A stretch of DNA of 32,388 nucleotides from Bacteroidota bacterium (GTDB lineage: Bacteria; Bacteroidota; Bacteroidia; Chitinophagales; Saprospiraceae). The notes beneath the pieces were generated by a model, which was given only the letters and a program-made list of their open reading frames with translations, was not told where the DNA came from and did no database searches. Within the stretch, counting starts at the first letter, position 1. Each line of letters opens with the position of its first letter. This document shows positions 21,408-31,176 of this stretch, in pieces. The stretch covers positions 1-32,388 of the forward strand of contig JAKQHS010000181.1 in the NCBI GenBank assembly GCA_029557915.1. Reading direction: 5' to 3'. A program made the translations under genes and the position numbers.

Positions 21408-24158
21408 ATGGATCCTTCTGAAAGCAATATAAAAGACCGGTTTACGATTCAGAAAATTTATTTCTTGACAGGCATGGTCTTATTCCTGATCATCCTGGAG
21501 TCTTGCCGGAGCACACGGATAACCAGGCCCTTGGCCGACCGGTACAAAGTCGCAGCCGATGACAGCACCCTCTATGCCGACCAGGCGCCATACATCATGC
21601 CCTATAACCGCGTGCTGGATCCTGCCGGGGTATCGGTGCCTTTTGGTGATGGTAATTATGAAAACCACAGTCTGGATGCCATCACCCTGGCCGATGGCAA
21701 AACCCTCGTGGTGGAGGACCGGTACGGCCTGGCGGTTTTCGATATTCATAGCCGGAAACTGATCGATCGGTGGACGTTTAACCGGGATAGCCTCTTCAGC
21801 GGCTTGATGAGCAGCTATTCCGGGATTACTTCAATAGTGCATCGGGATTCCACTTTTATTTTTTGGGGAGCCGGAGGAAGGAATATTGTGATTGGAGCTG
21901 AGAGGGCCAATTCATTTGTCATGCAGGCATCCTGGGATGGGAAAAAAATAAGAGGGGTTCATTCGTATCCGTTCCAGGCCGAAGCCCCGGCCAGGATTGC
22001 TTTACCCAACCAGGTGATTGCAAAGATTGAAGAAGGCGAACTTTATTTTTATACCGTTTTAAATGGAAATAATAAAATCGTTAAGGTCAGGGTCAGAGAT
22101 CGGCAAACCATATGGGAAACAAAGACCGGGATGGCTCCATTTGGACTGGAAATCATCGGGGATTTTGCTTACGTCACCAACTGGGCAGGGCCCGTGCCGG
22201 GTCCGGATAGTGTGGAAAGGGCGGGTATTCCCTGGGGAGAGGCCTATACGGATCCGGTGACCGGGGCCGTTTCCCGGGGAAGCGTTTCTGTGGTGAATAT
22301 TCACACCGGGCGCCCAACGAAGGAAATCGAGGTAGGCCTTCATCCCAACGCCATCCTCAGCAGCCCGGATAAGCGGTTTTTATATGTCGCCAACGGCAAC
22401 AGTGATTTTATCAGCGTAATCCAAGTCAGTACAAATTCTGTAACCGACTCCATTCCCGTCGGTTTGTTCGGAACGGAGAAGGGTTATATCGGAAGCACGC
22501 CGAATGCCCTGGCGGTGAATCAGGAAGGGAACAGACTTTATGTTTCCAATGGATTGGACAATGCGATCTGTATCATCGACCTGGAAGAGACGCCATCAGG
22601 GAAAAATTACAGGGTCCTGGGTTACATTCCTACGGAAGCCTATCCTTCCGGAATAGTATTGCACGGGGATCAGATCATCGTCACTAACCTGGAATCGACC
22701 GGGGCAAGGGCTTCCCGTACCGTTCAGGTTGGGGATAAAAATTCAAAAAGCCTGAAAACATTTAATTCCCATCATCAGCTGGCTTCCATTTCATTCATAC
22801 CGCTTCCCGGTGCCGCAAGACTCAAGCGATATACGGAACAAGTAAAAAAGCTGAGCATGGCGCACCGGTTGGCGCTCACCCAAAGATTACCCAGGCCCAA
22901 TATTGCCCCGAAACCCGTGCCGGAACGGATAGGAGAGCCCTCCGTATTCCAGCATGTATTGTATATCATCAAGGAAAACCGCACCTATGATCAGGTCCTT
23001 GGAGATATGCCCGAAGGAAGGGGAATGCCTTCTCTTTGTATTTTCGGGGACAGCATTACCCCAAACCAGCACCAGATCGCCAGGGATTATGTACTGCTCG
23101 ACAATTATCATGTGTCCGGTAAAGGATCTGCGGAAGGACATCACTGGGCCAGCGCGGGCATGGTGACCGATTATACCGAAAAAAGTGTCCGGGCCTGGTT
23201 CAGGAGCTATCCGCATGTATTGAATGATGCCATGGTTTACAACAAAAAAGGATTTATCTGGAACAATGCCCTGGATCATGGCAAAACGGTAAGGATCTAT
23301 GGTGAAGCCTGCACTTACGAATATGACAAAAGCAAGTACAACTGGAAAACCGTGTATGAGCTATGGGAAAACGGGAGGTCCAGCGAGTTGGCCGGCAAAA
23401 GCACCACGACCATTTCCCGGGTAAGGCCGATTTTGTCCCAAAACTTTCCGGGCGGGGACGATCAAAACATCAATGAACAGATGCGCGCGGATGCCTTTAT
23501 CAAGGAGCTCAATGAATTCAGCGCATTGCCCGGAGACCAGCTTCCTAACCTTATGATCATGGCCCTGCCGAATGATCACACCGCGGGTACCAGTCCCGCT
23601 TTTCCCACGCCCCGGTCTATGGTGGCTGACAATGATTTGGCCGTGGGCCGGATCGTGGAAGCCGTCATGTCCAGCCGGTTTGCCGAAAACACCGTGATTT
23701 TCATTTCGGAGGACGACTCCCAGTCGGGATGGGATCATCTTTCTTCTTATCGAACTACCGGATTTGTCGTCAGCGCCTATTCAAGGTTAAAAAAAACCGT
23801 GCAGACCAATTACAATCAAACCTCGATGCTTCGCACGATGGAACAAATTCTCGGACTGCCTCCCATGAATGTGATTGATGCCACGGCTTTGCCCATGTTT
23901 GATTGTTTTAGCGACCGGCCGGACTACGCCTATAAATATAAGACGATAAAAAACAGGATCCCGCTCAATGAAATGAATCCACAAAGGCAAAATTTGCAGG
24001 GAGCCGATTTAAAATTCAGTGACCAATCCGTCAAATACATGGTTCATCTAATTGACCGGGGACATGATGATATTTTAAACCGGATATTATGGCGTGCGGT
24101 CAAAAGGGATCTTCCATACCCTGACCGGTTTACAGGAGAATCAGATAACGAAGATTGA
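21408..24158 (+). CDS. Lipoprotein: YncE-type beta-propeller fused to alkaline-phosphatase-family phosphoesterase
   Basis: A 916-residue surface or periplasmic lipoprotein (lipobox LESC, Cys33). The N-terminal part (about 50-480) is a YVTN/YncE beta-propeller, with blade signatures such as DKRFLYVANGNSDFISVI and GNRLYVSNGLDNAICIID. The C-terminal part (about 515-880) is a phosphoesterase of the phospholipase C/acid phosphatase group: ENRTYDQ (Glu523, Asn524), LPNDHT (Asn722 to His724) and SEDDSQSGWDH (768-777) are the metal and catalytic landmarks. Such fusions are annotated as bifunctional YncE/alkaline phosphatase proteins. The likely job is to release phosphate or alcohol from phosphoesters at the cell surface; the substrate is unknown. 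It precedes, by 63 bases, a second large lipoprotein and is probably co-transcribed with it. Confidence 0.85.
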   Translation: MDPSESNIKDRFTIQKIYFLTGMVLFLIILESCRSTRITRPLADRYKVAADDSTLYADQAPYIMPYNRVLDPAGVSVPFGDGNYENHSLDAITLADGKTLVVEDRYGLAVFDIHSRKLIDRWTFNRDSLFSGLMSSYSGITSIVHRDSTFIFWGAGGRNIVIGAERANSFVMQASWDGKKIRGVHSYPFQAEAPARIALPNQVIAKIEEGELYFYTVLNGNNKIVKVRVRDRQTIWETKTGMAPFGLEIIGDFAYVTNWAGPVPGPDSVERAGIPWGEAYTDPVTGAVSRGSVSVVNIHTGRPTKEIEVGLHPNAILSSPDKRFLYVANGNSDFISVIQVSTNSVTDSIPVGLFGTEKGYIGSTPNALAVNQEGNRLYVSNGLDNAICIIDLEETPSGKNYRVLGYIPTEAYPSGIVLHGDQIIVTNLESTGARASRTVQVGDKNSKSLKTFNSHHQLASISFIPLPGAARLKRYTEQVKKLSMAHRLALTQRLPRPNIAPKPVPERIGEPSVFQHVLYIIKENRTYDQVLGDMPEGRGMPSLCIFGDSITPNQHQIARDYVLLDNYHVSGKGSAEGHHWASAGMVTDYTEKSVRAWFRSYPHVLNDAMVYNKKGFIWNNALDHGKTVRIYGEACTYEYDKSKYNWKTVYELWENGRSSELAGKSTTTISRVRPILSQNFPGGDDQNINEQMRADAFIKELNEFSALPGDQLPNLMIMALPNDHTAGTSPAFPTPRSMVADNDLAVGRIVEAVMSSRFAENTVIFISEDDSQSGWDHLSSYRTTGFVVSAYSRLKKTVQTNYNQTSMLRTMEQILGLPPMNVIDATALPMFDCFSDRPDYAYKYKTIKNRIPLNEMNPQRQNLQGADLKFSDQSVKYMVHLIDRGHDDILNRILWRAVKRDLPYPDRFTGESDNED

Positions 24159-24221
24159 ATACAACATCGTTAAACCTTTCTGGATAATTTGATTAATTTG
24201 GATAAAAGCGTTGAACAGCCG

Positions 24222-26672
24222 ATGAAAAGAATGGTTTTTTATCTGTTTGCCTCCCTCCTGCTTAATTCCTGCAATTCGGTTCAGGAGGGGTCCCCCGGTT
24301 CACTGGTCTTGGTTCAGGATGTGGAGCCTCAACCCCTTCAGGCGCAGGTGATCAGACTGGTGGAAGCCCTTGATTTTATCGGCAGTCCTTTGCATGAAAA
24401 CGATAAGGAGCTTTTGCTTTCCTTAAAAAATAAAATACCGGATGATTCAAGCGCAAGGATGATCCAGACCATTCTGGACCCTTATTGCCTGGCCATGGTG
24501 GAGATCAACCCGGAAGCCAGGGTGAAGGTGATCCGGGGACCTGCCGAGGCACGCATCGTACAGGCCGGCTGGACCAGTTTTATAGTCAAGGTCCACAATG
24601 CAGGGAATGTACACGCCAGCCTGCAAGCGGACAGCCCCAATGCCTTGCTGCCCTTCAGTTCGCGCTGGTTATGGAGCCCGACGCAGGGCAATTTTGCGGA
24701 CACGGCCAGACAGCCCCGAAGCGCGGCTGAAACGGTCAGCCGTTTCCTGGAGCTGTCCTTTTACAAAAAACCACCCCTCCTTCCCAATCTTTCCGGCCTC
24801 AGCCTGGAATACATGATCCTGCAGATATATTGCAAGGACGCGGGCAAACGGGAGGCTGAGCTTGGTTTTAATATCGGACAGGGCTCGCAGGACCTGGGTT
24901 TCAGAAACACCATTCCCGTTTTGTTTGAGGCCAGGCCTGCCAAAAAAGTTATTTTAAAAATCCGGGACGACAGCAATCCCAGGGGTATCGCTTCCTTTCT
25001 GATCACGGACGGCATCGAACGCATATCCCCGGACACGATGCATCGGGATCAACTGCCTGATGAAAGAACCTGGGCCCAGATGGAGTTTGGACAACCGGGG
25101 AGAGGCCGTGAAACGTATGTCCGGCCCAAAAGACTCAGCGGGATTTATCCCCTGCCTTCCCGCAGGATGGCATCGATGGATGAATTTCCCGATTTTTTCT
25201 TCCAACCGCAGATCTACCGGTTCGACGGAGAACACGTCTATCTCCCTTCGGGAACATTCAACATCCGTTATTCCCGGGGGCCGGAGTATATCGAACAAAA
25301 TCAAACCCTGGTGGTGGATGGATCCGTGGATTCGCTGGTGGCAAATTTCACCCTGAAGCGCTGGGTGGATATGGCCGCCCTGGGCTGGTACAGCGCCGAT
25401 CACCATATTCATGCCGCGGGATGTTCACATTACGATAAGCCGGAAGAAGGGGTAAGCCCCGAAGTGATGTGGCGGCAAATCCTGGGTGAAGACCTCCATA
25501 TGGCTTCCGTGCTGACCTGGGGACCCGGCTGGTATCATCAGAAAGGCAACTTTACCGGGCAGTCCAGCCCGCTTTCGACCGAAAGCCATGTGATGCGTTA
25601 TGACGTAGAAGTATCCGGATTTCCTTCCCAGCATGCCGGGCATGTCATCCTGCTGAACCTGAAGGAAGACGATTACCCCGGGACCTCCACCACGGAACAA
25701 TGGCCCACCTGGACCTATCCGGTATTAAAATGGGCGAAGGAGCAGGGAGCGGTTACGGGATATGCGCATTCGGGATGGGGTTTGGAACCCGTGGAGCCGG
25801 TAACCGGTCTTCCCAACTTTGTCCTTCCTAAAATGGACGGCATCGGGGCCAACGAATACATCGTCACGGTCACCCAGGGACTGATCGATTTTTACAGCGC
25901 CGGCGACACGCCCCCGCTTTGGGAATTGAATATGTGGTATCATACCCTGAACTGCGGATTCAGGCCCCGGATCAGCGGGGAATCGGACTTCCCCTGCATC
26001 TATGATGAACGCATCGGCATGGGCCGCAGTTATTTCAAACCCTCGGCCGATTTGAATTTTGATCAGTATACGGAGGCCATCCGGAAAGGCAGATCTTATG
26101 TTTCGGACGGGGGGTCGCACATCATCAACTTCAAAGTAAACGGTCTTGAACCCGGGCTGGAGGAAAGCGAATTGAAACTTTCAGGCCCGGCAACTCTTCA
26201 GATCGAAGCGGACCTGGCGGCTTATCTGCCGGAACAGCAGGATGAATCCGGAAGGGCCATCGCAGCCAAAAGGATGGACGAAGCACCCTATTGGCATATT
26301 GAAAAGGCCCGGAAAGGAAATACCCATAAAGTCGAAGCCGAACTGATCTTCAACGGGAAAGCCGTGGATAAAAAAGAGGTCACGGCCGACGGCAATTGGA
26401 ATAAACTGGCCTTTCAATACCCGGTCAGCCGTTCCGGCTGGCTGGCAATCCGGGTGCTGCCAAGTTCACATACCAACCCCGTGTTTGTGGTGGTTGGAGA
26501 CCGGCCGGTGCAGGCCAGGGAAAGCGCAGAATGGTGCCGGAGGGCTGTGGATCAATGCTGGAAGATGAAAAAGGACAGGATCCAGCCGAATGAGCGGAAG
26601 ATGGCCGGTGAAATATACCAGAAGGCCAGGGAGCAATACGAACGGATTGCATCCGCAGCGGATGCAAAATGA
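24222..26672 (+). CDS. Lipoprotein, CehA/McbA-type PHP metallohydrolase
   Basis: An 816-residue lipoprotein (MKRMVFYLFASLLLNSC, lipobox LNSC with Cys17). The N-terminal ~370 residues are a beta-rich region; SGTFNIRYSRGPEY near residue 345 resembles the carbohydrate-binding-like domain of these proteins. The catalytic PHP-like domain starts with SADHHIHAAG (Asp393, His394, His395, His397). His516 in GYAHSGWG and GESDFP (Glu587, Asp589) supply further metal ligands. CehA and McbA relatives hydrolyse carbamates, and other PHP proteins hydrolyse phosphoesters; the substrate here is unknown. The frame extends to TTG24189, but ATG24222 gives a proper lipoprotein signal. Pairing with the phosphoesterase gene suggests joint breakdown of an external ester. 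Confidence 0.8.
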   Translation: MKRMVFYLFASLLLNSCNSVQEGSPGSLVLVQDVEPQPLQAQVIRLVEALDFIGSPLHENDKELLLSLKNKIPDDSSARMIQTILDPYCLAMVEINPEARVKVIRGPAEARIVQAGWTSFIVKVHNAGNVHASLQADSPNALLPFSSRWLWSPTQGNFADTARQPRSAAETVSRFLELSFYKKPPLLPNLSGLSLEYMILQIYCKDAGKREAELGFNIGQGSQDLGFRNTIPVLFEARPAKKVILKIRDDSNPRGIASFLITDGIERISPDTMHRDQLPDERTWAQMEFGQPGRGRETYVRPKRLSGIYPLPSRRMASMDEFPDFFFQPQIYRFDGEHVYLPSGTFNIRYSRGPEYIEQNQTLVVDGSVDSLVANFTLKRWVDMAALGWYSADHHIHAAGCSHYDKPEEGVSPEVMWRQILGEDLHMASVLTWGPGWYHQKGNFTGQSSPLSTESHVMRYDVEVSGFPSQHAGHVILLNLKEDDYPGTSTTEQWPTWTYPVLKWAKEQGAVTGYAHSGWGLEPVEPVTGLPNFVLPKMDGIGANEYIVTVTQGLIDFYSAGDTPPLWELNMWYHTLNCGFRPRISGESDFPCIYDERIGMGRSYFKPSADLNFDQYTEAIRKGRSYVSDGGSHIINFKVNGLEPGLEESELKLSGPATLQIEADLAAYLPEQQDESGRAIAAKRMDEAPYWHIEKARKGNTHKVEAELIFNGKAVDKKEVTADGNWNKLAFQYPVSRSGWLAIRVLPSSHTNPVFVVVGDRPVQARESAEWCRRAVDQCWKMKKDRIQPNERKMAGEIYQKAREQYERIASAADAK

Positions 26673-26702
26673 CTGTCCCCGGACGGAAAAGGGTCTTTCT
26701 CA

Positions 26703-27071
26703 TCACTGATCTAAGGGGGTTTTGGCCTGGGTGATCCGCCCGATGGTATGCCGGTGTATTTTGCCATCCTGGATCAGGTAAGTGGCGGTCGAAAAGGGCA
26801 CCACCACGGAATTCGTCTCCCCATGCCAGATGGTATATCCGAGATCGCCATCCACAATCAGGGTATCCAGGATGATCTCGGCCTCGCCGGCGGGAAAGTT
26901 GTTGATTGCACCGGTCAGCAATCTCCGGATTTCATCCAGGCCGCTGGCCACGATATCCAGCATGATTACCTTGGAATTTTCGGTATAATTGCTCATCAGG
27001 GCTTCCAGGTCGTTGTTGACAAAGGAGTTGAAATGGTGTTCGATGATGAACTGGGTTGGATTTGAATGCAT
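26703..27071 (-). CDS. SnoaL-like / NTF2-fold protein
   Basis: A 122-residue small cytoplasmic protein of the NTF2-like (SnoaL, ketosteroid-isomerase-like) superfamily. The pattern HHFNSFVNNDLEALMSNYTENSKVIM (alpha helix then strand), GLDEIRRLLTGAI and the C-terminal strands ATYLIQDGKIHRHTIGR are typical. Such proteins range from isomerases and cyclases to binding proteins with no activity. No catalytic pair can be assigned with confidence. It converges on the PHP lipoprotein gene (30-base gap) and has its own promoter region, shared divergently with the sensor kinase gene. Confidence 0.78.
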   Translation of the reverse strand: MHSNPTQFIIEHHFNSFVNNDLEALMSNYTENSKVIMLDIVASGLDEIRRLLTGAINNFPAGEAEIILDTLIVDGDLGYTIWHGETNSVVVPFSTATYLIQDGKIHRHTIGRITQAKTPLDQ

Positions 27072-27254
27072 AATTCAAAAAGGTTAATGAGGGTTTGAAT
27101 ATTTTAAGCCGGTGCAAGGTCAAAGTTCGGGAAAACCGGAACAGTTTGGTTGATCTGATCCACCGGTTTTTCAAAAAAGGGATTGGAGTGGGGCATCCTG
27201 CAATCGGGGATTGCCTACCTTTTCGGATATTGGGTAATTCTTGTTTTATTCATA

Positions 27255-30200
27255 ATGCAGCTTCCGGGTTTGTTGTCGAAAATAGGATTGTGCCTTTTGA
27301 TCTTCTGTACCGGCGTGATTCATGCACAATGGAGGAGTCCCAGGCTTACCCATCTGGGCCCGCTGCAAGGCATGACCTCCTGGACTTTTGAGGTCACCCA
27401 GGATTCAACAGGGTATATGTATTTTGGCACGGACCAGGGCTTGGTGCGTTATGATGGAAGCCGGTTTGAGCTGTTTGCCCACAATCCGAACGATACCCAT
27501 TCCATCGGGCCCGGGGATGTTCAATCGGTAATGGCTTCATCGGGCGGGCTCATCTGGCTGGGTACGCGGCTGTCGGGGCTGCATTCTTTCGATCCCCTGC
27601 ACCGACGGTTCAGGCATTATCCCTATCCCGGAATAATATCCTCAGGTTACGCCACGGTCCATTGCATCCTCGAGGACGGTAGTTTCCTTTGGCTGGGCGG
27701 CGATAATTATTTATTGCACCGTTTTGACAAAACCACCGGTCAATTTGAATCTTTCCGGCCGGCCTGGATCAGTCCTGAAATAGAAAATGACCGGTTTTCC
27801 CTCACGGAAATTTTTCAGGACCGCCTGGATCCGGACCGGCTGTGGATGGCCTTGATCAATCACAATCCAAAATACGCCGGGAAAAAAGCCACCTGGCTGA
27901 TATCTTTTCATAAAGGCAATAAGACATTTCAGAGACACGAATGCTGGGGAAGCCCAAGGCATCAGGATCCCGACGGACGGATCTGGCTGACCTCTGAGGG
28001 GATAAACCGGTACGACCCGGCCTCCGGTACCTGCGAGCATTTCCCGGTATTCCTCAATGGTGAAAAACAGGGGCCAGAAGTCTGGATCAGGGACCTGGTG
28101 CGGCATCAGGGCAGTTTTTTATTGTCGGCTCCCCAGGCCCTTTTGCGTTTTCAGGACCATGGGGAAGTTCGGGAAGTGGCCTATGGAAAGGAATTGGGGA
28201 ACATGGGAGATCTTTTTGTGGATGGGCAGAAAAATACCTGGATTGGTCGTACGAACGGCATTTCCGTTCTGAGGGCCCAGGAAGAAAGTATCCGTTATTT
28301 TTCGTTTAGTCATTTTGGATTTTCAGGGAGGATCTACCCGGGAAGAATGGCATACCAGCCGGACTCCAATAAGATATTCGTAGTGGACCATAGTGTAGAC
28401 GGAACCGGCCGGAAAATCATGGTTTTAGACCTGGATACCGGCATTTCAAGCTTGTTTTATGAAAGCCCACACCCGATTCATGGAATCGTAGTGGATACTT
28501 CAGGCCAATTGTGGATGAGCAGCAACGGTGCATTTTATACTTTGGCCGTCCGCGGAAACCCTTCCCCGAAGCCTAAAAGGGAAAACAGTCATGCATCCCC
28601 TGTTCCCTGGCTTTGGAATTTATCCCTGAGTCCGGGCGGGTGGATCGCCGGTACGGGAATACATCAATTTTGGTGGTTCAAGCCGGGGGAGCCTGCACGG
28701 GTATTGAACCTGGATCAGTTGGATTCGGCCGGCCAGGGAAAATCCGTATCCAGGTTGCAAGGCTTGTCCTTCACCCGGCAAGATGAAGCCTTGTTGTTTT
28801 CCAACCGGATTTTTTCGGTTGATTTACAGTCTGGGAAAATCACTCCCTTGCTGATGGAAGACCATGTAAACCCTTTTCCGTATACCGATATCCACAGCGT
28901 GATGCAAGACCACCGGGGACATATCTGGGTAAGCAACCTTGCAATGACCGCAGAATTTAAAAGATCCGGAGACCGTTTGGACCTGGTCAAAAAATACTCT
29001 GCCGGGGACGGGCTGGGTGCAGCCTGGGTTCATGAGATTACGGTCGACGAGCGGGGAAGGATCTGGGCTTTCGCTCAGAATGGACTGCAGGTTATAGATC
29101 CGGTTTTAAAGGAAGCCCGGTCGTTTGGAGTCCGGGAAGGCCTGGAGAATCCATACATCGATCCACGACAGGTCCTGCATCTCAAGGATGGCCGCATCGT
29201 GTCGGTCAACGGGCCGGGCATTATCCTTTTTCATCCCGATACCCTGTGGAACCTATATACCCCCAGGGCCGTCCCCCTCGTCATTCGCGAGATAAGGATT
29301 GCCGGGCAGACCCTGCCCCCGGATACCGATTTGAACGGCATCAAATCCCTCCGCCTGAAGCCCGATCAAAATTTTTTGGATGTGCAGTTTCAGGCACTGG
29401 CTTATCCCACAGATTTTAAAATGACCTACAGCTACACCGTGGATGGCCTGCATCCGGGATGGATTTCTATTGGTGAAAATAAAATTATTACCCTGCCCAC
29501 CCTGTCCCCCGGGGATTATGTCCTGAAGATCAAGGCGGGAGAACCCTCGAGCCCGGCTCCGGAAAAAGAACTTTCAATACATGTCGCGGCCCCTTTGATT
29601 GGCCAGGCCTGGTTCAGGGTATTGTCTGTTCTGTGCGTCGCGGGTTTGCTGGCTGGATTATTTTTTTGGCGTACCCGCAGGATCCGGTTGGAAGAAGCCG
29701 GGAAAGCCCTGGTGAGCAGGCAAATGGCGGAACTGGAAATGAAGGCTTTAAGGGCCCAGATGAACCCGCATTTTATGTTCAACAGCCTCAATTCCATTAA
29801 AAATTACATCTTCCGGGCCGAACCCAAAACGGCTGCGCAATACCTGTCCAATTTTGCACACCTGATCCGGCTTACCCTTGACCATAGCCGGGAAAAGCGG
29901 ATCACCCTGAAGCAGGAATTGGATGCCCTCTTGCTCTATATAGAACTGGAACAGATGCGGTTTGAAAACCGCTTTGAACTGGTCTTCGATGTTCCCGAAA
30001 CGCTGGATCTGCACAGGCTTTATATCCCGCCCCTGTTGCTGCAGCCCTTTGTCGAAAACGCGATCTGGCACGGGATCATGCATAAACAGGGGAAGGGGCA
30101 CCTTCGGGTTGGTTTGTCAAAATGCAACGGCGTCATTACCTGTGTCATTGAGGATGACGGGGTAGGCAGGACCCGGGCGGGAGAAATTAAAAAACTAAAC

Positions 30201-30371
30201 CATTCAAAATATCAAAGCATGGGAATAAGCATCATGGAGGACCGGATTGAGATTATAAACAAACTGGAAATGCTTCAGATCCGGATAGAAATCCTTGATA
30301 AACTCGATGATTTGGGGAATCCGGCGGGTACCCGGGTGAACATACGGATCCCGGAACTTTCCGAAGATTAA
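27255..30371 (+). CDS. Reg_prop/Y_Y_Y sensor histidine kinase, LytS type
   Basis: A 1038-residue membrane sensor. A signal peptide (about 1-25, ending IHAQ) leads to a periplasmic sensor built from Reg_prop beta-propeller blades, seen as TGYMYFGTDQGLVRYDG, GGLIWLGTRLSGLHSFDP, RIWAFAQNGLQVIDP and others. A Y_Y_Y domain follows at about 675-770 (YSYTVDGLHPGWISIGE). The membrane helix is at about 786-806 (VLSVLCVAGLLAGLFFW). The cytoplasmic part is a LytS/YehU-type kinase: QMNPHFMFNSLNSIKNYIF with phospho-acceptor His839, N-box PFVENAIWHG (about 930-940) and G-box EDDGVG (about 965). It has no fused receiver or AraC domain, unlike hybrid two-component regulators of Bacteroides. The frame extends to TTG27183. 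A LytTR regulator begins 16 bases downstream. Confidence 0.9.
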   Translation: MQLPGLLSKIGLCLLIFCTGVIHAQWRSPRLTHLGPLQGMTSWTFEVTQDSTGYMYFGTDQGLVRYDGSRFELFAHNPNDTHSIGPGDVQSVMASSGGLIWLGTRLSGLHSFDPLHRRFRHYPYPGIISSGYATVHCILEDGSFLWLGGDNYLLHRFDKTTGQFESFRPAWISPEIENDRFSLTEIFQDRLDPDRLWMALINHNPKYAGKKATWLISFHKGNKTFQRHECWGSPRHQDPDGRIWLTSEGINRYDPASGTCEHFPVFLNGEKQGPEVWIRDLVRHQGSFLLSAPQALLRFQDHGEVREVAYGKELGNMGDLFVDGQKNTWIGRTNGISVLRAQEESIRYFSFSHFGFSGRIYPGRMAYQPDSNKIFVVDHSVDGTGRKIMVLDLDTGISSLFYESPHPIHGIVVDTSGQLWMSSNGAFYTLAVRGNPSPKPKRENSHASPVPWLWNLSLSPGGWIAGTGIHQFWWFKPGEPARVLNLDQLDSAGQGKSVSRLQGLSFTRQDEALLFSNRIFSVDLQSGKITPLLMEDHVNPFPYTDIHSVMQDHRGHIWVSNLAMTAEFKRSGDRLDLVKKYSAGDGLGAAWVHEITVDERGRIWAFAQNGLQVIDPVLKEARSFGVREGLENPYIDPRQVLHLKDGRIVSVNGPGIILFHPDTLWNLYTPRAVPLVIREIRIAGQTLPPDTDLNGIKSLRLKPDQNFLDVQFQALAYPTDFKMTYSYTVDGLHPGWISIGENKIITLPTLSPGDYVLKIKAGEPSSPAPEKELSIHVAAPLIGQAWFRVLSVLCVAGLLAGLFFWRTRRIRLEEAGKALVSRQMAELEMKALRAQMNPHFMFNSLNSIKNYIFRAEPKTAAQYLSNFAHLIRLTLDHSREKRITLKQELDALLLYIELEQMRFENRFELVFDVPETLDLHRLYIPPLLLQPFVENAIWHGIMHKQGKGHLRVGLSKCNGVITCVIEDDGVGRTRAGEIKKLNHSKYQSMGISIMEDRIEIINKLEMLQIRIEILDKLDDLGNPAGTRVNIRIPELSED

Positions 30372-30387
30372 ATTAAAGCCAGGAACA

Positions 30388-31143
30388 ATGACGAAAATAA
30401 AAACCATTCTGGTGGACGATGAAAAAAACAGCCTGGAATCCCTGGCCTTTGAAATAGGGGAATATTGCCCGGCGGTAGAAATCGTGGCGGCCTGCCAGGA
30501 CCCTTTCCGTGGCAAGGAAATGATCGAGAGGCACCAGCCCGACCTCATCTTCCTGGATGTCGAGATGCCCGGCATGAATGGTTTTGAATTGCTGCAGCAG
30601 ATTCCCGGATTGTCGAGCCATGTGGTCTTTATCACGGCGTATGACCAGTTTGCGGTGAAGGCTTTTGAATTCAACGCGGTGGACTATTTGCTTAAACCCG
30701 TGCGCATATCAAAATTGATTTCCTCGGTTCAGAAGGTCCTGGACCGGGTAAATCAAAAACTGGACCGGGCAGGGCTTGAGGCTTTGGTCCAGAATTTGCA
30801 ATTAAAAAAACTGCCCGGCATTGAAAACATTGCACTTCCGACCCAGGAAGGATTCAAGATGGTGCGCCTGAACGAAATCTCCTACCTGGAGGCCGAAAGC
30901 AATTATACCTGGGTGGTCATGGCAGACCGGAAGAAATATCTGGTGACCCGGACCTTGAAGGAGATGGAAGACCAGTTGTCGCAAGGCCCTTACCTCCGGG
31001 TCCATAAAAGCTATCTGGTCAACCTGAACGGCGTGGACCGTTATGTGCGCGGCCAGGGGGGGTATTTGATCATGAAGGACCAGTCGCAGGTACCGGTGGC
31101 CAGGACACAAAAGGAGGTTTTGCTGAGGTCCCTTAAATTATAA
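30388..31143 (+). CDS. LytTR-family response regulator
   Basis: A 251-residue response regulator. The receiver domain (about 1-120) has the acidic pair VDDE (9-12), phospho-acceptor Asp57 in FLDVEMPG, Thr83 in ITAYD and Lys103 in YLLKP. The DNA-binding LytTR domain (about 150-250) has the characteristic ISYLEAESNYTWVVM and YLRVHKSYLVNL. It is the cognate regulator of the sensor kinase immediately upstream and should be co-transcribed with it. Targets are not evident. The convergent LRR gene ends 33 bases away and is not in the same unit, though it could be a regulated surface protein. Confidence 0.92.
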   Translation: MTKIKTILVDDEKNSLESLAFEIGEYCPAVEIVAACQDPFRGKEMIERHQPDLIFLDVEMPGMNGFELLQQIPGLSSHVVFITAYDQFAVKAFEFNAVDYLLKPVRISKLISSVQKVLDRVNQKLDRAGLEALVQNLQLKKLPGIENIALPTQEGFKMVRLNEISYLEAESNYTWVVMADRKKYLVTRTLKEMEDQLSQGPYLRVHKSYLVNLNGVDRYVRGQGGYLIMKDQSQVPVARTQKEVLLRSLKL

Positions 31144-31176
31144 ACCGTCGAAACGGCCGGCACGCTAAACCCCGGT

